33,716 bases of DNA. It comes from Quinella sp. 1Q5. Its GTDB lineage: Bacteria; Bacillota; Negativicutes; Selenomonadales; Selenomonadaceae. This document shows, one piece after another, positions 1-7,912 of the stretch. The DNA lies in NCBI GenBank assembly GCA_014764605.1, contig JACXWG010000015.1, positions 1-33,716 on the forward strand. The letters are read 5' to 3'. Each line of letters opens with the position of its first letter. The first letter of the stretch is position 1. The notes under the pieces were generated by a model, which was given only the letters and a program-made list of their open reading frames with translations, ran no database searches and was not told the DNA's origin. Both the position numbers and the translations under genes were made by a program.

Positions 1-42
1 GACAACCAATGCAACCGCGAACGCCCAAGCATATATCGGCAT
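1..42 (-). CDS. possible 5' end of a leftward gene leaving the window
   Basis: On the minus strand an ATG at 42-40 opens a frame that stays open to the window edge and reads MPIYAWAFAVALVV, a hydrophobic start like a signal anchor. The upstream Shine-Dalgarno is weak (AGGA, far away). The plus strand offers an alternative: a frame ending in TAA at 45. Only 14 codons are visible, so this is tentative. The rest of 43-203 holds no gene apart from the rph promoter. Confidence 0.22.
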   Translation of the reverse strand, partial: MPIYAWAFAVALVV

Positions 43-135
43 TTAATCAACCGTCCTGTTCAAATTTTATGCAAGGAATTGTACAACAGCGGCTAAAACT
101 CGTCAATCGCGCCGCAACAAAATTTTCTTAAGGCG

Positions 136-164
136 TTGCGGCTCAAAATATTTTTGTGTACAAT
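136..164 (+). promoter_or_regulatory. sigma-A-type promoter for rph operon
   Basis: TTGCGG at 136-141 and TACAAT at 159-164 are separated by 17 bases. The predicted start lies near 171, leaving a leader of about 30 bases that carries AGGAGG at 191-196 before the rph start. No other good promoter is seen before the first three genes. Confidence 0.6.
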
Positions 165-203
165 GTATTAGCTTTATTGAATCATAAATAAGGAGGTGGA
201 AAT

Positions 204-941
204 TTGAGAGGCGACAGGCGACAGGCAAACGAATTGCGCGAAGTCTTCATTGAGCGGCGGGCACAAAAATATCCGGCGGGCTCGGCACTGATTGAAATCG
301 GCAATACCAAAGTTCTCTGCGCGGCGACGATTGATGACCACGTTCCAACCTTCTTGAAGGGCACGGGAACTGGTTGGCTCAACGCGGAATACTCTATGCT
401 ACCAGGTTCGTCGACTGAAAGAATTCCCCGCGAACGTTCCAAAGTCGGCGGCAGGACAGCGGAGATTCAACGGCTAATCGGTCGGGCGTTGCGGGCAGTG
501 ACTGACTTGACGGCGATTGGCGAACGCTCAATAATAATCGATTGCGACGTTTTGCAGGCGGACGGCGGCACGCGCACTGCGTCGATAACGGGAGCCTTCG
601 TCGCGTTGGTCGAGGCTTGCGAAACTATTTATCAAGTTGGCGGCGTCTTCCCCGTGAAAGATTTCGTCGCGGCGATTTCGGCGGGCATTACTCCTGACGG
701 CGATAAGATTCTCGACCTTTGCTACGCGGAGGACTCAACGGCGGCGGCTGATTGCAATGTCGTGATGACTGGCGCGGGCGAACTCGTCGAAGTGCAGATA
801 ACCGCCGAGAAGAAGCCTTTCACCCGTGCGGGGCTTAATGAGTTGTTAGACTTGGCGGCGGGCGGCATTGACGAATTGATTTCCCTGCAGAAGGACGCAC
901 TCGGCAGAGAACTTGTTTGGAGAGTTGGGAGGGTTGGCTGA
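204..941 (+). CDS. rph: ribonuclease PH
   Basis: RNase PH is a phosphate-dependent 3'-5' exoribonuclease that trims the 3' ends of tRNA precursors and, in many bacteria, takes part in rRNA turnover. The 245-residue product has the family's usual length and runs from [12 protein letters not shown] through the phosphate-binding region [16 protein letters not shown] (about residues 84-99) to the signature [18 protein letters not shown] (about 112-129). The start is TTG at 204, chosen because AGGAGG sits 7 bases upstream and the normal RNase PH N-terminus begins here. It overlaps the rdgB start by one base (TGATG), so the two are probably translated together. Processing of tRNA ends and cleansing of nucleotide pools are often paired in this order in Firmicutes. 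Confidence 0.97.
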   Translation: MRGDRRQANELREVFIERRAQKYPAGSALIEIGNTKVLCAATIDDHVPTFLKGTGTGWLNAEYSMLPGSSTERIPRERSKVGGRTAEIQRLIGRALRAVTDLTAIGERSIIIDCDVLQADGGTRTASITGAFVALVEACETIYQVGGVFPVKDFVAAISAGITPDGDKILDLCYAEDSTAAADCNVVMTGAGELVEVQITAEKKPFTRAGLNELLDLAAGGIDELISLQKDALGRELVWRVGRVG

Positions 942-1534
942 TGAAAAAGATTGTGCTTGCGTCGAAGAACTCGGATAAAGTCAAGGAAATGCGCCTTATC
1001 CTTTCAAGCTTGCCGACGGAAATTTTATCGCTTGCTGACTTCGGAGACTTACCCGACGCTGTGGAAGACGGCTTGACCTTCGAGGCGAACGCGCTAATCA
1101 AGGCTAGGTTCTTCTGCAGGCATACAGGGTTGGCTTGTCTGGCTGATGATTCGGGTCTTGAAGTCGACGTTCTTGGCGGTTTGCCCGGCGTCCATTCGGC
1201 TCGATTCGCGGGCTATCATGCTGACGACGCGACAAATAATCAAAAGTTACTCGACGAACTTAAACGAGTTGGCGTTGATGAGTCGGCGGCGGATTATCGA
1301 TGCGCGTTGGCGTTCGTGGACACTGACGGCACCGAACTTTTGACGGAGGGAAGGATTGACGGCAAGATTAAAGTTATTCCTCAAGGTAGCGGCGGCTTCG
1401 GCTACGACCCTTACTTCTACATTGACGATTGCCGCACTATGGCTCAGCTTTCCACCAACGATAAGAATTCAATCAGCCACCGGGGCAAGGCTTTAAAGGA
1501 GATGGTTCTAAAGTTGAAGGAAAAGTTTTCTTAG
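941..1534 (+). CDS. rdgB: XTP/dITP diphosphatase (RdgB/HAM1 family)
   Basis: It hydrolyses non-canonical purine nucleoside triphosphates (dITP, XTP, ITP) to monophosphates so that they are not incorporated into DNA or RNA. The 197-residue protein begins [17 protein letters not shown], the HAM1 opening with the nucleotide-binding S/T-x-N-x-x-K motif, and carries the other signatures: EANALIKA, LADDSGLEVD, GSGGFGYDP and SHRGKAL near the C-terminus. A longer frame from TTG 917 exists, but ATG 941 has GGGAGG at 927-932 and overlaps the rph stop, so I take ATG 941. It is the second gene of the rph transcription unit, with a 37-base gap before the phosphodiesterase. Confidence 0.96.
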   Translation: MKKIVLASKNSDKVKEMRLILSSLPTEILSLADFGDLPDAVEDGLTFEANALIKARFFCRHTGLACLADDSGLEVDVLGGLPGVHSARFAGYHADDATNNQKLLDELKRVGVDESAADYRCALAFVDTDGTELLTEGRIDGKIKVIPQGSGGFGYDPYFYIDDCRTMAQLSTNDKNSISHRGKALKEMVLKLKEKFS

Positions 1535-1571
1535 GCGCAACAAGGTAGAAAGGGGGAGAGTCGCGCCTATT

Positions 1572-2075
1572 GTGAGCGCGGCACCTGCCGTGAAGATTGG
1601 ACTTATCAGCGACACTCATGGAAATTGGTCGGCGATAGACCAAGCGTTAAGTATCGCGCAGAATATGGATATGTGGCTTCACATGGGCGATTGCACACCC
1701 GACGCAGAATACTTGCAATCATTACTTGACGTCCCAGTTTACAGCGTGGCGGGCAACTGCGACTGGCCGACGCCGAATATTTTATACGAGAGAATCATTG
1801 ACGTTGCAGACCACAGAATTTTTATCACGCACGGTCACAACTACGGCGTGCGTTACACACAGGAATATATCATGGAGGCGGCGGAGTCGCAGAACGCGGA
1901 TATTGCCGTCTATGGTCATACGCACATTGTCGAATACTTAATTGGTCCGCCGATTATTTTAAATCCAGGCAGTGCCTCGCGTCCGCGTGATGATACTCGC
2001 GGTTCGTTCATGGTTATGGATTTGGAAAGAGGCTCCGACCCGAGAATCACCGTTGTCCGCATGAAATATAGATAA
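1572..2075 (+). CDS. YfcE/MJ0936-type metallophosphodiesterase
   Basis: A small calcineurin-like phosphoesterase of 167 residues, the usual size for the YfcE/MJ0936 group, predicted to be a cytoplasmic metal-dependent phosphodiesterase. Its metal-binding motifs appear in order: SDTHGN (about 14-19), HMGDC (about 37-41), AGNCD (about 60-64), THGHNYG (about 87-93) and YGHTH (about 115-119), followed by NPGS. The start is taken as GTG 1572 behind a G-rich Shine-Dalgarno at 1551-1557; the distance of about 14 bases is long, so the start is less certain than the family. It closes the rph-rdgB unit and is followed by an intrinsic terminator. The natural substrate of this family is not settled. Confidence 0.9.
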   Translation: MSAAPAVKIGLISDTHGNWSAIDQALSIAQNMDMWLHMGDCTPDAEYLQSLLDVPVYSVAGNCDWPTPNILYERIIDVADHRIFITHGHNYGVRYTQEYIMEAAESQNADIAVYGHTHIVEYLIGPPIILNPGSASRPRDDTRGSFMVMDLERGSDPRITVVRMKYR

Positions 2076-2080
2076 ACATT

Positions 2081-2110
2081 GAGGGGTTAGTTGAGGCTAA
2101 TCCCTCTTTT
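2081..2110 (+). terminator. intrinsic terminator after the phosphodiesterase gene
   Basis: GAGGGGTTAG (2081-2090) pairs with CTAATCCCTC (2097-2106) around a 6-base loop with one G-T wobble, followed by four T. It lies 5 bases after the phosphodiesterase stop. The short T-run suggests moderate strength and possible read-through into the small gene that starts at 2127. Confidence 0.7.
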
Positions 2111-2126
2111 GACAGGGGGAATGGAT

Positions 2127-2264
2127 ATGAGCCATATGAGCCTCTTGGAAGCGTTCTTCTGGGCGATAGTCGTAGTGTTTGGGATTATTCTCTTTGGGTT
2201 CATCATTGAATACAAAGATTTCGGCGACGGCGGCGGCGATGATTGGGGCGACTTCGGCGGATAA
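2127..2264 (+). CDS. small membrane peptide with Gly/Asp-rich tail
   Basis: A 45-residue frame not explained by any neighbour. Residues 5-28 (SLLEAFFWAIVVVFGIILF and on) form one clear membrane-spanning helix; the remaining tail, about 29-45, is rich in Gly and Asp and ends GDDWGDFGG. ATG 2127 is preferred over an in-frame ATG at 2121 because AGGGGG at 2114-2119 then has a spacing of 7. The gene sits between two intrinsic terminators, which argues that it is a real transcribed unit or is reached by read-through. The topology (short N-terminus, acidic tail) resembles many single-pass small proteins, but I do not recognise a family. It is too short for composition alone to prove coding. Confidence 0.6.
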   Translation: MSHMSLLEAFFWAIVVVFGIILFGFIIEYKDFGDGGGDDWGDFGG

Positions 2265-2265
2265 C

Positions 2266-2301
2266 AAAAAAAACTCCTCGGCATAACGTCGGGGAGTTTT
2301 T
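2266..2301. terminator. bidirectional terminator between the small gene and mutL
   Basis: ACTCCTCGGC (2273-2282) pairs, with two G-T wobbles, with GTCGGGGAGT (2288-2297). An A-run (2266-2273) flanks the left and a T-rich run the right, so it can stop rightward transcription from 2127 and leftward transcription from mutL, whose stop codon is at 2304. Confidence 0.85.
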
Positions 2302-2303
2302 CT

Positions 2304-4094
2304 TTACGTTCGTTTGAACATCTTGGCTAGGTCGTCGGCAGTGAACTTTATAATCGTGGGGCGTCCGTGCGGGCAAGTATGCGGGTGCGTCGTCGTCGAA
2401 AGTTCATTCAGCAGGATTTCCATTTGCCTAAAGTTAAGCTCTTGCCCCGCCTTGATTGCCGCCTTGCAAGCCGTCGTAGCCAACATTGCTTGACGAAATT
2501 TTTTTGCAATGTCGTCCGCCTCGTTCACGCCGTCGAATATCTCGCTGATGATTCCGCGTAGAAGGTTTTCGGCGTCGGTGTCTGCGGCGTCGAGTGGAAC
2601 TTCAACCAAGCGGAATTCGTTATCGCCGCTCGGCTCCAACGTGAAGCCTAACTCAGCGAAGACGCTAAGATTTTTTTCAATCAGCTCCGCCTCCCGCGAA
2701 TCAAACTTCATGACCCGATGAATCAGCAAACCTTGCGCGGGAATTCGTTCAGCGTAGTTGCTCAACCTGTCGAAAAGTATCCTCTCGTGCGCGGCGTGTT
2801 GGTCGACGATATACAAATCATTGCCGCCTTGCGCCACGATGTAACAGCGGGCAACTTGTCCAATCGGCTCCAACTCAAAAGATTTCTTCGGCGGTTCGAC
2901 CTTCGGTTGCGGCTTGAGAACTTCTTTAGACTTGTCGACGGGCGGCAAAGTCTGTTCAATGTCGAAATCGTCCTTAGGCGTCTTCTTTGGCTTTGAAGTT
3001 TTCTTAGGCGGCGGCTCTTGAAATTCCTTGCTTAAGTCAAGCTGTTCAAAGTGCGGCGTCTCTGGTGCGGCGGCGACCTTCGTTAAGTCGTGTTCGGTTG
3101 CGTCGTCCTTGCCCTCGACGGCTTGCCTTACCGCATGATACACCGCCTTAAAGATTTTGCCCTCGTCGTCGAACTTAAGCTCAATCTTCTGCGGGTGTAC
3201 GTTCACGTCGATTGAACTTTGCGGCACGTCGATTATCACGATTGCAAGCGGAAAACCCGTCTTGGGTATCAGCGACTTGTAAGCCTCGTCAACAGCCTTT
3301 GAAATCGTCCGATTTTCCACGACGCGCCCATTGATGATGAACGTTTGCCAGCCGCGATAGCTTTTTAAGATATTCGGCTTAGTCACGTAGCCCGCGAGCT
3401 TTAAGTCGTCGTCGTCATGCTTGAGCGTTAAGAGTGAGTCAGTTAGCTCCGTGCCGTAAATCGCGCTTAGGGTGTCAAGCAAGTTGCCGTTGCCAGGCGT
3501 GGCTAGCGCAGTCCTATTGCCGTTTATGAATCGGAAGGCGACGTTCGGGCGGCTCAATGCAAGCTTAACTATGAAGTCGTGAATTTTATTTGCCTCGGTC
3601 GGCGTGGACTTTAGGAACTTTAGCCGAGCCGGCGTGTTGAAGAACAAATCCTCAACCAAAAGCGTTGACCCGACTTTGCAACCGATTTCGTGCGTGTCTT
3701 GCAACTTGCCGCCGTCGATTTTAATTTTGGTACCGAGTTCGTCCTCTGCGCGGCGCGTCTGTAATGTGAACTTCGACACAGTAGCAATCGTCGGAAGAGC
3801 CTCGCCCCTAAAACCAAGCGTCGTGATTCGTTGAAGGTCAGCGGCGTTTGAAAGCTTACTCGTTGCATGACGTTTGACTGATAATGCGGCGTCCTCTCTG
3901 CTCATGCCGGTTCCGTCGTCCGTCACACGAATCAAAGCCTTGCCGCCGTTCTGGATTTCGATTTCGATACGCCGTGCGCCCGCGTCAATTGCATTTTCCA
4001 CAAGTTCTTTGACGACAGACGCTGGACGTTCGACGACTTCGCCCGCCGCAATTTTATTTATCGTGCTCGTGTCGAGGAGTTTAACATTTGCCAT
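2304..4094 (-). CDS. mutL: DNA mismatch repair protein MutL
   Basis: MutL couples mismatch recognition by MutS to strand incision and excision. The N-terminal GHKL ATPase shows KELVENAIDAG (about 29-39), DDGTGM (about 59-64) and TLGFRGEALPTIA (about 92-104). A Lys/Pro-rich linker (about 345-410) leads to the C-terminal dimerisation and nuclease domain: DQHAAHER (431-438), ACK (about 542-544) and CPHGRPT (574-580). These are the metal-site motifs of endonuclease-type MutL found in bacteria that lack MutH, so the protein is predicted to nick DNA itself. Its 596 residues fit the family. ATG 4094 has AGGTGAT upstream. It is the last gene of the operon that begins with mutS. Confidence 0.97.
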   Translation of the reverse strand: MANVKLLDTSTINKIAAGEVVERPASVVKELVENAIDAGARRIEIEIQNGGKALIRVTDDGTGMSREDAALSVKRHATSKLSNAADLQRITTLGFRGEALPTIATVSKFTLQTRRAEDELGTKIKIDGGKLQDTHEIGCKVGSTLLVEDLFFNTPARLKFLKSTPTEANKIHDFIVKLALSRPNVAFRFINGNRTALATPGNGNLLDTLSAIYGTELTDSLLTLKHDDDDLKLAGYVTKPNILKSYRGWQTFIINGRVVENRTISKAVDEAYKSLIPKTGFPLAIVIIDVPQSSIDVNVHPQKIELKFDDEGKIFKAVYHAVRQAVEGKDDATEHDLTKVAAAPETPHFEQLDLSKEFQEPPPKKTSKPKKTPKDDFDIEQTLPPVDKSKEVLKPQPKVEPPKKSFELEPIGQVARCYIVAQGGNDLYIVDQHAAHERILFDRLSNYAERIPAQGLLIHRVMKFDSREAELIEKNLSVFAELGFTLEPSGDNEFRLVEVPLDAADTDAENLLRGIISEIFDGVNEADDIAKKFRQAMLATTACKAAIKAGQELNFRQMEILLNELSTTTHPHTCPHGRPTIIKFTADDLAKMFKRT

Positions 4095-4130
4095 TCAAGT
4101 ATCACCTGCCATAAGCAAAACTTTCTTCAT
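4095..4130 (-). other. possible 11-codon mini-ORF between MFS gene and mutL
   Basis: On the minus strand ATG 4130 opens MKKVLLMAGDT and stops at TGA 4097-4095, directly abutting the mutL ATG (TGAATG). It has GAGGTGA, which overlaps the MFS stop codon, a few bases upstream. The arrangement could chain translation from the MFS gene to mutL, or be the debris of a lost gene start. The evidence is positional only. Confidence 0.25.
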
Positions 4131-4134
4131 TATG

Positions 4135-5298
4135 TCACCTCGCCAAAGGATTCAACTCGCGCCTTGCCGACTGTGTCCAAACCACGACCGCTGAACATAT
4201 CGCGAAGATTATCCCGCCGAAGATAACATAAGGCGTGCCAAATCCGTCGATAAAGAGACCGCTAAACGCCGTGCCCGCCATGCAACCGAGATTCGCCGAC
4301 GTCAAGAAAATTCCGTTCGCGAAGTCGGGAGCTTCTGGAGCCGCTCGGAATATCCAGAACTGATAAATATTAGCCGCGATGCCTGCCAATATCCCCCAAA
4401 GAATGATTAACGCCGTCAGCAAATAAAAATTCGGCTCGTTGAAGAAGGCAACATAAACCGCCGCCAAGACGAACGGGAAGAACTTCACCGTCGCCATTGG
4501 TTGAATCGTCAGCAAGTTGCCAGCCAGCATACTTCCAAAGATATTGCACACGCCGAAGACAAACAGCATTGCACTGACCGAAGTCGGCGCGACCATCGAG
4601 ACCTTTGCTAAGTATTCCGCCGCGTAATTGAAGACACCGAATATTGAACCGTCCAAGAAGATTACCGCGACGATTGACGCCCATAAAACTTTCTTGTGCA
4701 AAATCTTCAGCTGACTGCCGTAACTCATGACCTTCTTAACGGGCATTGACGGGACGTAAAGAATCGTCGCGAGGAGTGCCACGAAGGTAACCAGTGCAAA
4801 GAACGTCATCGACGCCGTTAAAGATATTCTTTCCGCTAAGAAGTTGCTTATAGGCACGCCGACGACCATACCCGCCGCCACGCCAACATTTATCTTGGCA
4901 ACTGCCTTGGGGGCTTCCTTAACTCCAACAACCATAGCCGCGACCGTGAATGCCATTGAACAATAAACCGGATGGAAGAACGCCGGCAAGACCCTAACCG
5001 CCAACAGTAAGTCAAAGTCCTTAGCGAAAATCGAAATGACGTTGCAGACTGTGAACAATCCTAAGACTAGAATCATAACGTGCTTGCGATTGAACCTTGA
5101 GAAAATCAGCGGCATCGTCGGACCGGCTATCGCTACGCCCAATGCGAACAAGCTGATTAGAAGTCCCGCATGGACAATCGTCACGTCGTAGCGTTCGGAG
5201 ATATACGGCAGAATTCCGATAAAGCCCATCTCCGTATTCAATATCCCGAAGACGCCAACCATTAGAATGAATATTAGCAGATTTTTGTTGCTCGTCAT
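4135..5298 (-). CDS. MFS transporter, DHA1/AraJ-like
   Basis: A 387-residue, 12-helix major facilitator, the normal size of drug/H+ antiporter-1 or sugar-efflux permeases. The first helix holds GILNTEMGFIGILPYI, and the loop after helix 2 carries the DHA1-like segment IFSRFNRKHVMI (about 65-76), the counterpart of the GxLaDrxGrkxxl loop. It probably exports small molecules across the inner membrane using the proton gradient; the substrate cannot be read from the sequence. ATG 5298 has AAGGAG upstream, with a longish gap. It follows the MATE gene by 19 bases and precedes mutL, so it belongs to the mutS-to-mutL unit. Confidence 0.88.
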   Translation of the reverse strand: MTSNKNLLIFILMVGVFGILNTEMGFIGILPYISERYDVTIVHAGLLISLFALGVAIAGPTMPLIFSRFNRKHVMILVLGLFTVCNVISIFAKDFDLLLAVRVLPAFFHPVYCSMAFTVAAMVVGVKEAPKAVAKINVGVAAGMVVGVPISNFLAERISLTASMTFFALVTFVALLATILYVPSMPVKKVMSYGSQLKILHKKVLWASIVAVIFLDGSIFGVFNYAAEYLAKVSMVAPTSVSAMLFVFGVCNIFGSMLAGNLLTIQPMATVKFFPFVLAAVYVAFFNEPNFYLLTALIILWGILAGIAANIYQFWIFRAAPEAPDFANGIFLTSANLGCMAGTAFSGLFIDGFGTPYVIFGGIIFAICSAVVVWTQSARRELNPLAR

Positions 5299-5317
5299 TA
5301 TGAGTGTATCTCCTTAG

Positions 5318-6670
5318 TCACCACGAATAAAAAATTTTCCTAAACGATAGCTTCTTCTCCTTGAGGAACGAACGTATCAGCACAAACGCAACTAAGGCTT
5401 CCGCCACGTCGTTTATTGAATAGTTCAGGGAAACGTATTCTATCGGCAAGAACTTCGGCAACAGCCAAATTAACGGCACTTGCACAAACAGCGGAACCAG
5501 ACTGACTATCAGATTTCGCCACTCGTCCTCCAAAGCCGCCATTATTCCGCTTAGCCACGTATACAGCCCGACGAACGGTTGCAAAACGAACATCGCCCGC
5601 AGGAAGGTTAGCATTTCGGGCGTTATCGGCTCGTTGCTGTTTAGGAAAATCCGCGTCAACTCCTCCGTGAATATCATCAGCACCGCATATATCGCAAACG
5701 TTAAAATCGCCGTCAAGAAGAAGTTGTACCTCATTACCCGCAGGCAATGTCTTTCGTTCTTTGCGGCGTAGAGTCGGCTAATCAAAGGTTGAACGCCCGT
5801 ATCAAGTCCGTTAAGCGGCAAGAACACGAACGTTAAGATTATGTTCGAGACCGTCACCATAGCCAGCAAGCTCGCCGCGTCGTAGCTCAAAACAACCGCG
5901 TTCAAGAAGTATTCGATAAAGGCCGTCATCACTGTTGCGACTGCGAAGCCAGCACCGATTCTAATCTCACGGAAAATATATTCGAGACTGCTAAAGCCAG
6001 ACGAGCTAGAAAATTTTTGCCGCGAGTATTTGAAGTACCAGAAGACAATCACCGTGCCAGAAATTTGCGCAAGCATCGTAGCCAATGCCGCACCCCACAT
6101 GCCCCAGCCGAAGACGATTATAAACAACGCGTCCAGGATTATGTTTAGCAAGACGGTTGAGCCGATTAGATAGATGACGTGTGCGGGCTTGTCGATGCAA
6201 CGCATGAAAGCTCCCGTCATGTAAACTATAATCAAGAACGGCAATCCGCAAAAAGAAATTCTAAGGAATTCAATCGCCAAATTGATTACGTGTTGCTCGT
6301 CTGGAGTGTCGACGAAGAGCATAAGCAACGGTTCGATGATGATGTTCCCGACGACCGCAACGATTATCCCGATGACCGCCGCGCAAAGGTAATTGGTTCG
6401 TATGATTTTTTCGGCAAGGCTTTTTTCGCCCACGCCAATCTTCTCTGAGACGACCGCACTGCCGCCAGTCTCAAACAGTGTCCCAATCGCCCCGAAAATC
6501 ATTACAATAGGGAAGATTAACGCCATAGCCTCCAAGCCGTCGACGCCAATCCAGTTCCCGATAAAAAATCCGTCCGTCGCTGTGTAGATACTCATCGCGA
6601 CCAGAGCCGCAAAAGTCGAGCCGCCGTATTTGATAATCTCGGCTATCGTGGAGAAAAAATCCTCTCTCAT
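5318..6670 (-). CDS. MATE family efflux transporter, MepA-like
   Basis: A 450-residue multidrug and toxin extrusion protein with about 12 predicted helices in two homologous halves. The first half has SIYTATDGFFIGNWIG and FPIVMIFGAIGTLFETGG followed by a cytoplasmic loop with SEKIGVGEKS, as in MepA-type MATE proteins; the second half repeats this layout, with the FLPLNGLDTGVQPLIS segment near residue 285. Such proteins exchange Na+ or H+ for cationic compounds. Its ATG (6670) overlaps the stop of the DUF2156-STAS gene in an ATGA junction, so the two are probably made in a coupled way. Substrate unknown. Confidence 0.92.
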   Translation of the reverse strand: MREDFFSTIAEIIKYGGSTFAALVAMSIYTATDGFFIGNWIGVDGLEAMALIFPIVMIFGAIGTLFETGGSAVVSEKIGVGEKSLAEKIIRTNYLCAAVIGIIVAVVGNIIIEPLLMLFVDTPDEQHVINLAIEFLRISFCGLPFLIIVYMTGAFMRCIDKPAHVIYLIGSTVLLNIILDALFIIVFGWGMWGAALATMLAQISGTVIVFWYFKYSRQKFSSSSGFSSLEYIFREIRIGAGFAVATVMTAFIEYFLNAVVLSYDAASLLAMVTVSNIILTFVFLPLNGLDTGVQPLISRLYAAKNERHCLRVMRYNFFLTAILTFAIYAVLMIFTEELTRIFLNSNEPITPEMLTFLRAMFVLQPFVGLYTWLSGIMAALEDEWRNLIVSLVPLFVQVPLIWLLPKFLPIEYVSLNYSINDVAEALVAFVLIRSFLKEKKLSFRKIFYSW

Positions 6671-7896
6671 GATTTAATGTTAGGCCTCCAACTCAAATTG
6701 AAAATCTGCGCAAATCCCGTCATGTCTAAAACTTCCATGACTTGATTGCCAACGTTCTTAAGCGTTATCGTCCCGCCCTGAGCACGAATTTTTTTCATTG
6801 CGGCAATCAAAATCCTCAAGCCCGCCGACGCGATATACTCCAGCCCGTTCAAATCAAACGTAGCGTTCTTCGCACCGTCAAGCAGGGATAAAATCTCGTC
6901 CTTAGTGGCGTTCGCGGCGTCGGTATTGAGCTTGCCAGAAAGTTTAACCGTCACATGGTCGCCGTCGCGTGTGGAAGAAATATTCACGTCCCGAATGTCT
7001 TCTGGCGGATTGTAAGCCACAACATATTTCTTCAGCATGACGAGCGGATACAAATGCTCTTTGAAGAAGCGCAAGTTCTCTTCGCCGGCGTCGTCCATTA
7101 AGTTCTCCGTGATGATTCCGCGCTCCAAATTAACCTTAGCGTCGCACCAATAAGCAAAATGATTGACGCCGTTGATAGTGTAATCAGCCTTAGCGAACAG
7201 CCCGATTGAATGCGTCTCGTCAATAGTCTCGTCAATGCTATAAGCGACAATCCGACCGTCGACGCGAATCACGAACCCGAAAAGATTTTTCACGTCGTCC
7301 CAATGCTCAATCGCAAAAAGGAATGCGTCGCTGTCATCTTGAGCCGTATCGACGTGTTCGACGCGCTCTTGAAGATTTTTTTCCGCGCCGACATGGAACT
7401 GCCAAAGCTCGTTAAAAATCTCCGGCGTAATCTCCTCGAGCGTGTACTTGTAATTTTTCTCGAAGGCGTTGCACGCGTTGCGCATTCTCTTAAACTGCTT
7501 GCCCGTAAGATTTTCCAGGCGGTTAAGGTCTAAGACATAATCCCACATGTCGCGGTCGTCCTCGACTTCGATAGCCTCGCCGAGCTCGCGCTGCCAAATC
7601 TTAAGCAGATACTCCGGCACGAAATTAAAGACGGTACCAGCGGGCACATGCGCCTTGAAAACTTTCTTCCAGTCAATTTCATCCCAATCGCCGAGGGGGG
7701 CTCCCCAAAGCTCCATATCGTCGGCGGTGAACTTATGCCAGCAGAGATTATCGGCATAGGCGCGCTTAGTCTTGGCTTTATCCCGATTGGCAAGCAGATA
7801 CAACGGCGACGCATTAGATGGAATCTGAATGCACCGGCTAAGATAATCCATGTAGCGTTCGTTGTCGCTGAAGTCGAAGTCCTCAAAGTTAATCAT
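6667..7896 (-). CDS. DUF2156 acyltransferase-like domain fused to a STAS domain
   Basis: A 409-residue soluble protein. Residues 1 to about 295 resemble DUF2156, the double-GNAT fold also found as the catalytic part of MprF-type lysyl-phosphatidylglycerol synthases, but without MprF's membrane helices; recognisable stretches are SPLYLLANRDK, FNFVPEYLL and GITTENLMDDAG-like text near 275. Residues about 303-405 are a STAS domain like the anti-sigma antagonists SpoIIAA/RsbV, with FDLNGLEYIASAGLRIL; Ser357 sits where SpoIIAA is phosphorylated. The start ATG 7896 has AAGGGAG upstream. The gene lies between a lipoprotein and a MATE transporter. I infer an enzyme or switch controlled through the STAS part; no partner kinase or phosphatase is encoded nearby. 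Confidence 0.82.
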   Translation of the reverse strand: MINFEDFDFSDNERYMDYLSRCIQIPSNASPLYLLANRDKAKTKRAYADNLCWHKFTADDMELWGAPLGDWDEIDWKKVFKAHVPAGTVFNFVPEYLLKIWQRELGEAIEVEDDRDMWDYVLDLNRLENLTGKQFKRMRNACNAFEKNYKYTLEEITPEIFNELWQFHVGAEKNLQERVEHVDTAQDDSDAFLFAIEHWDDVKNLFGFVIRVDGRIVAYSIDETIDETHSIGLFAKADYTINGVNHFAYWCDAKVNLERGIITENLMDDAGEENLRFFKEHLYPLVMLKKYVVAYNPPEDIRDVNISSTRDGDHVTVKLSGKLNTDAANATKDEILSLLDGAKNATFDLNGLEYIASAGLRILIAAMKKIRAQGGTITLKNVGNQVMEVLDMTGFAQIFNLSWRPNIKS

Positions 7897-7912
7897 TGTT
7901 TAAACTCCCTTC

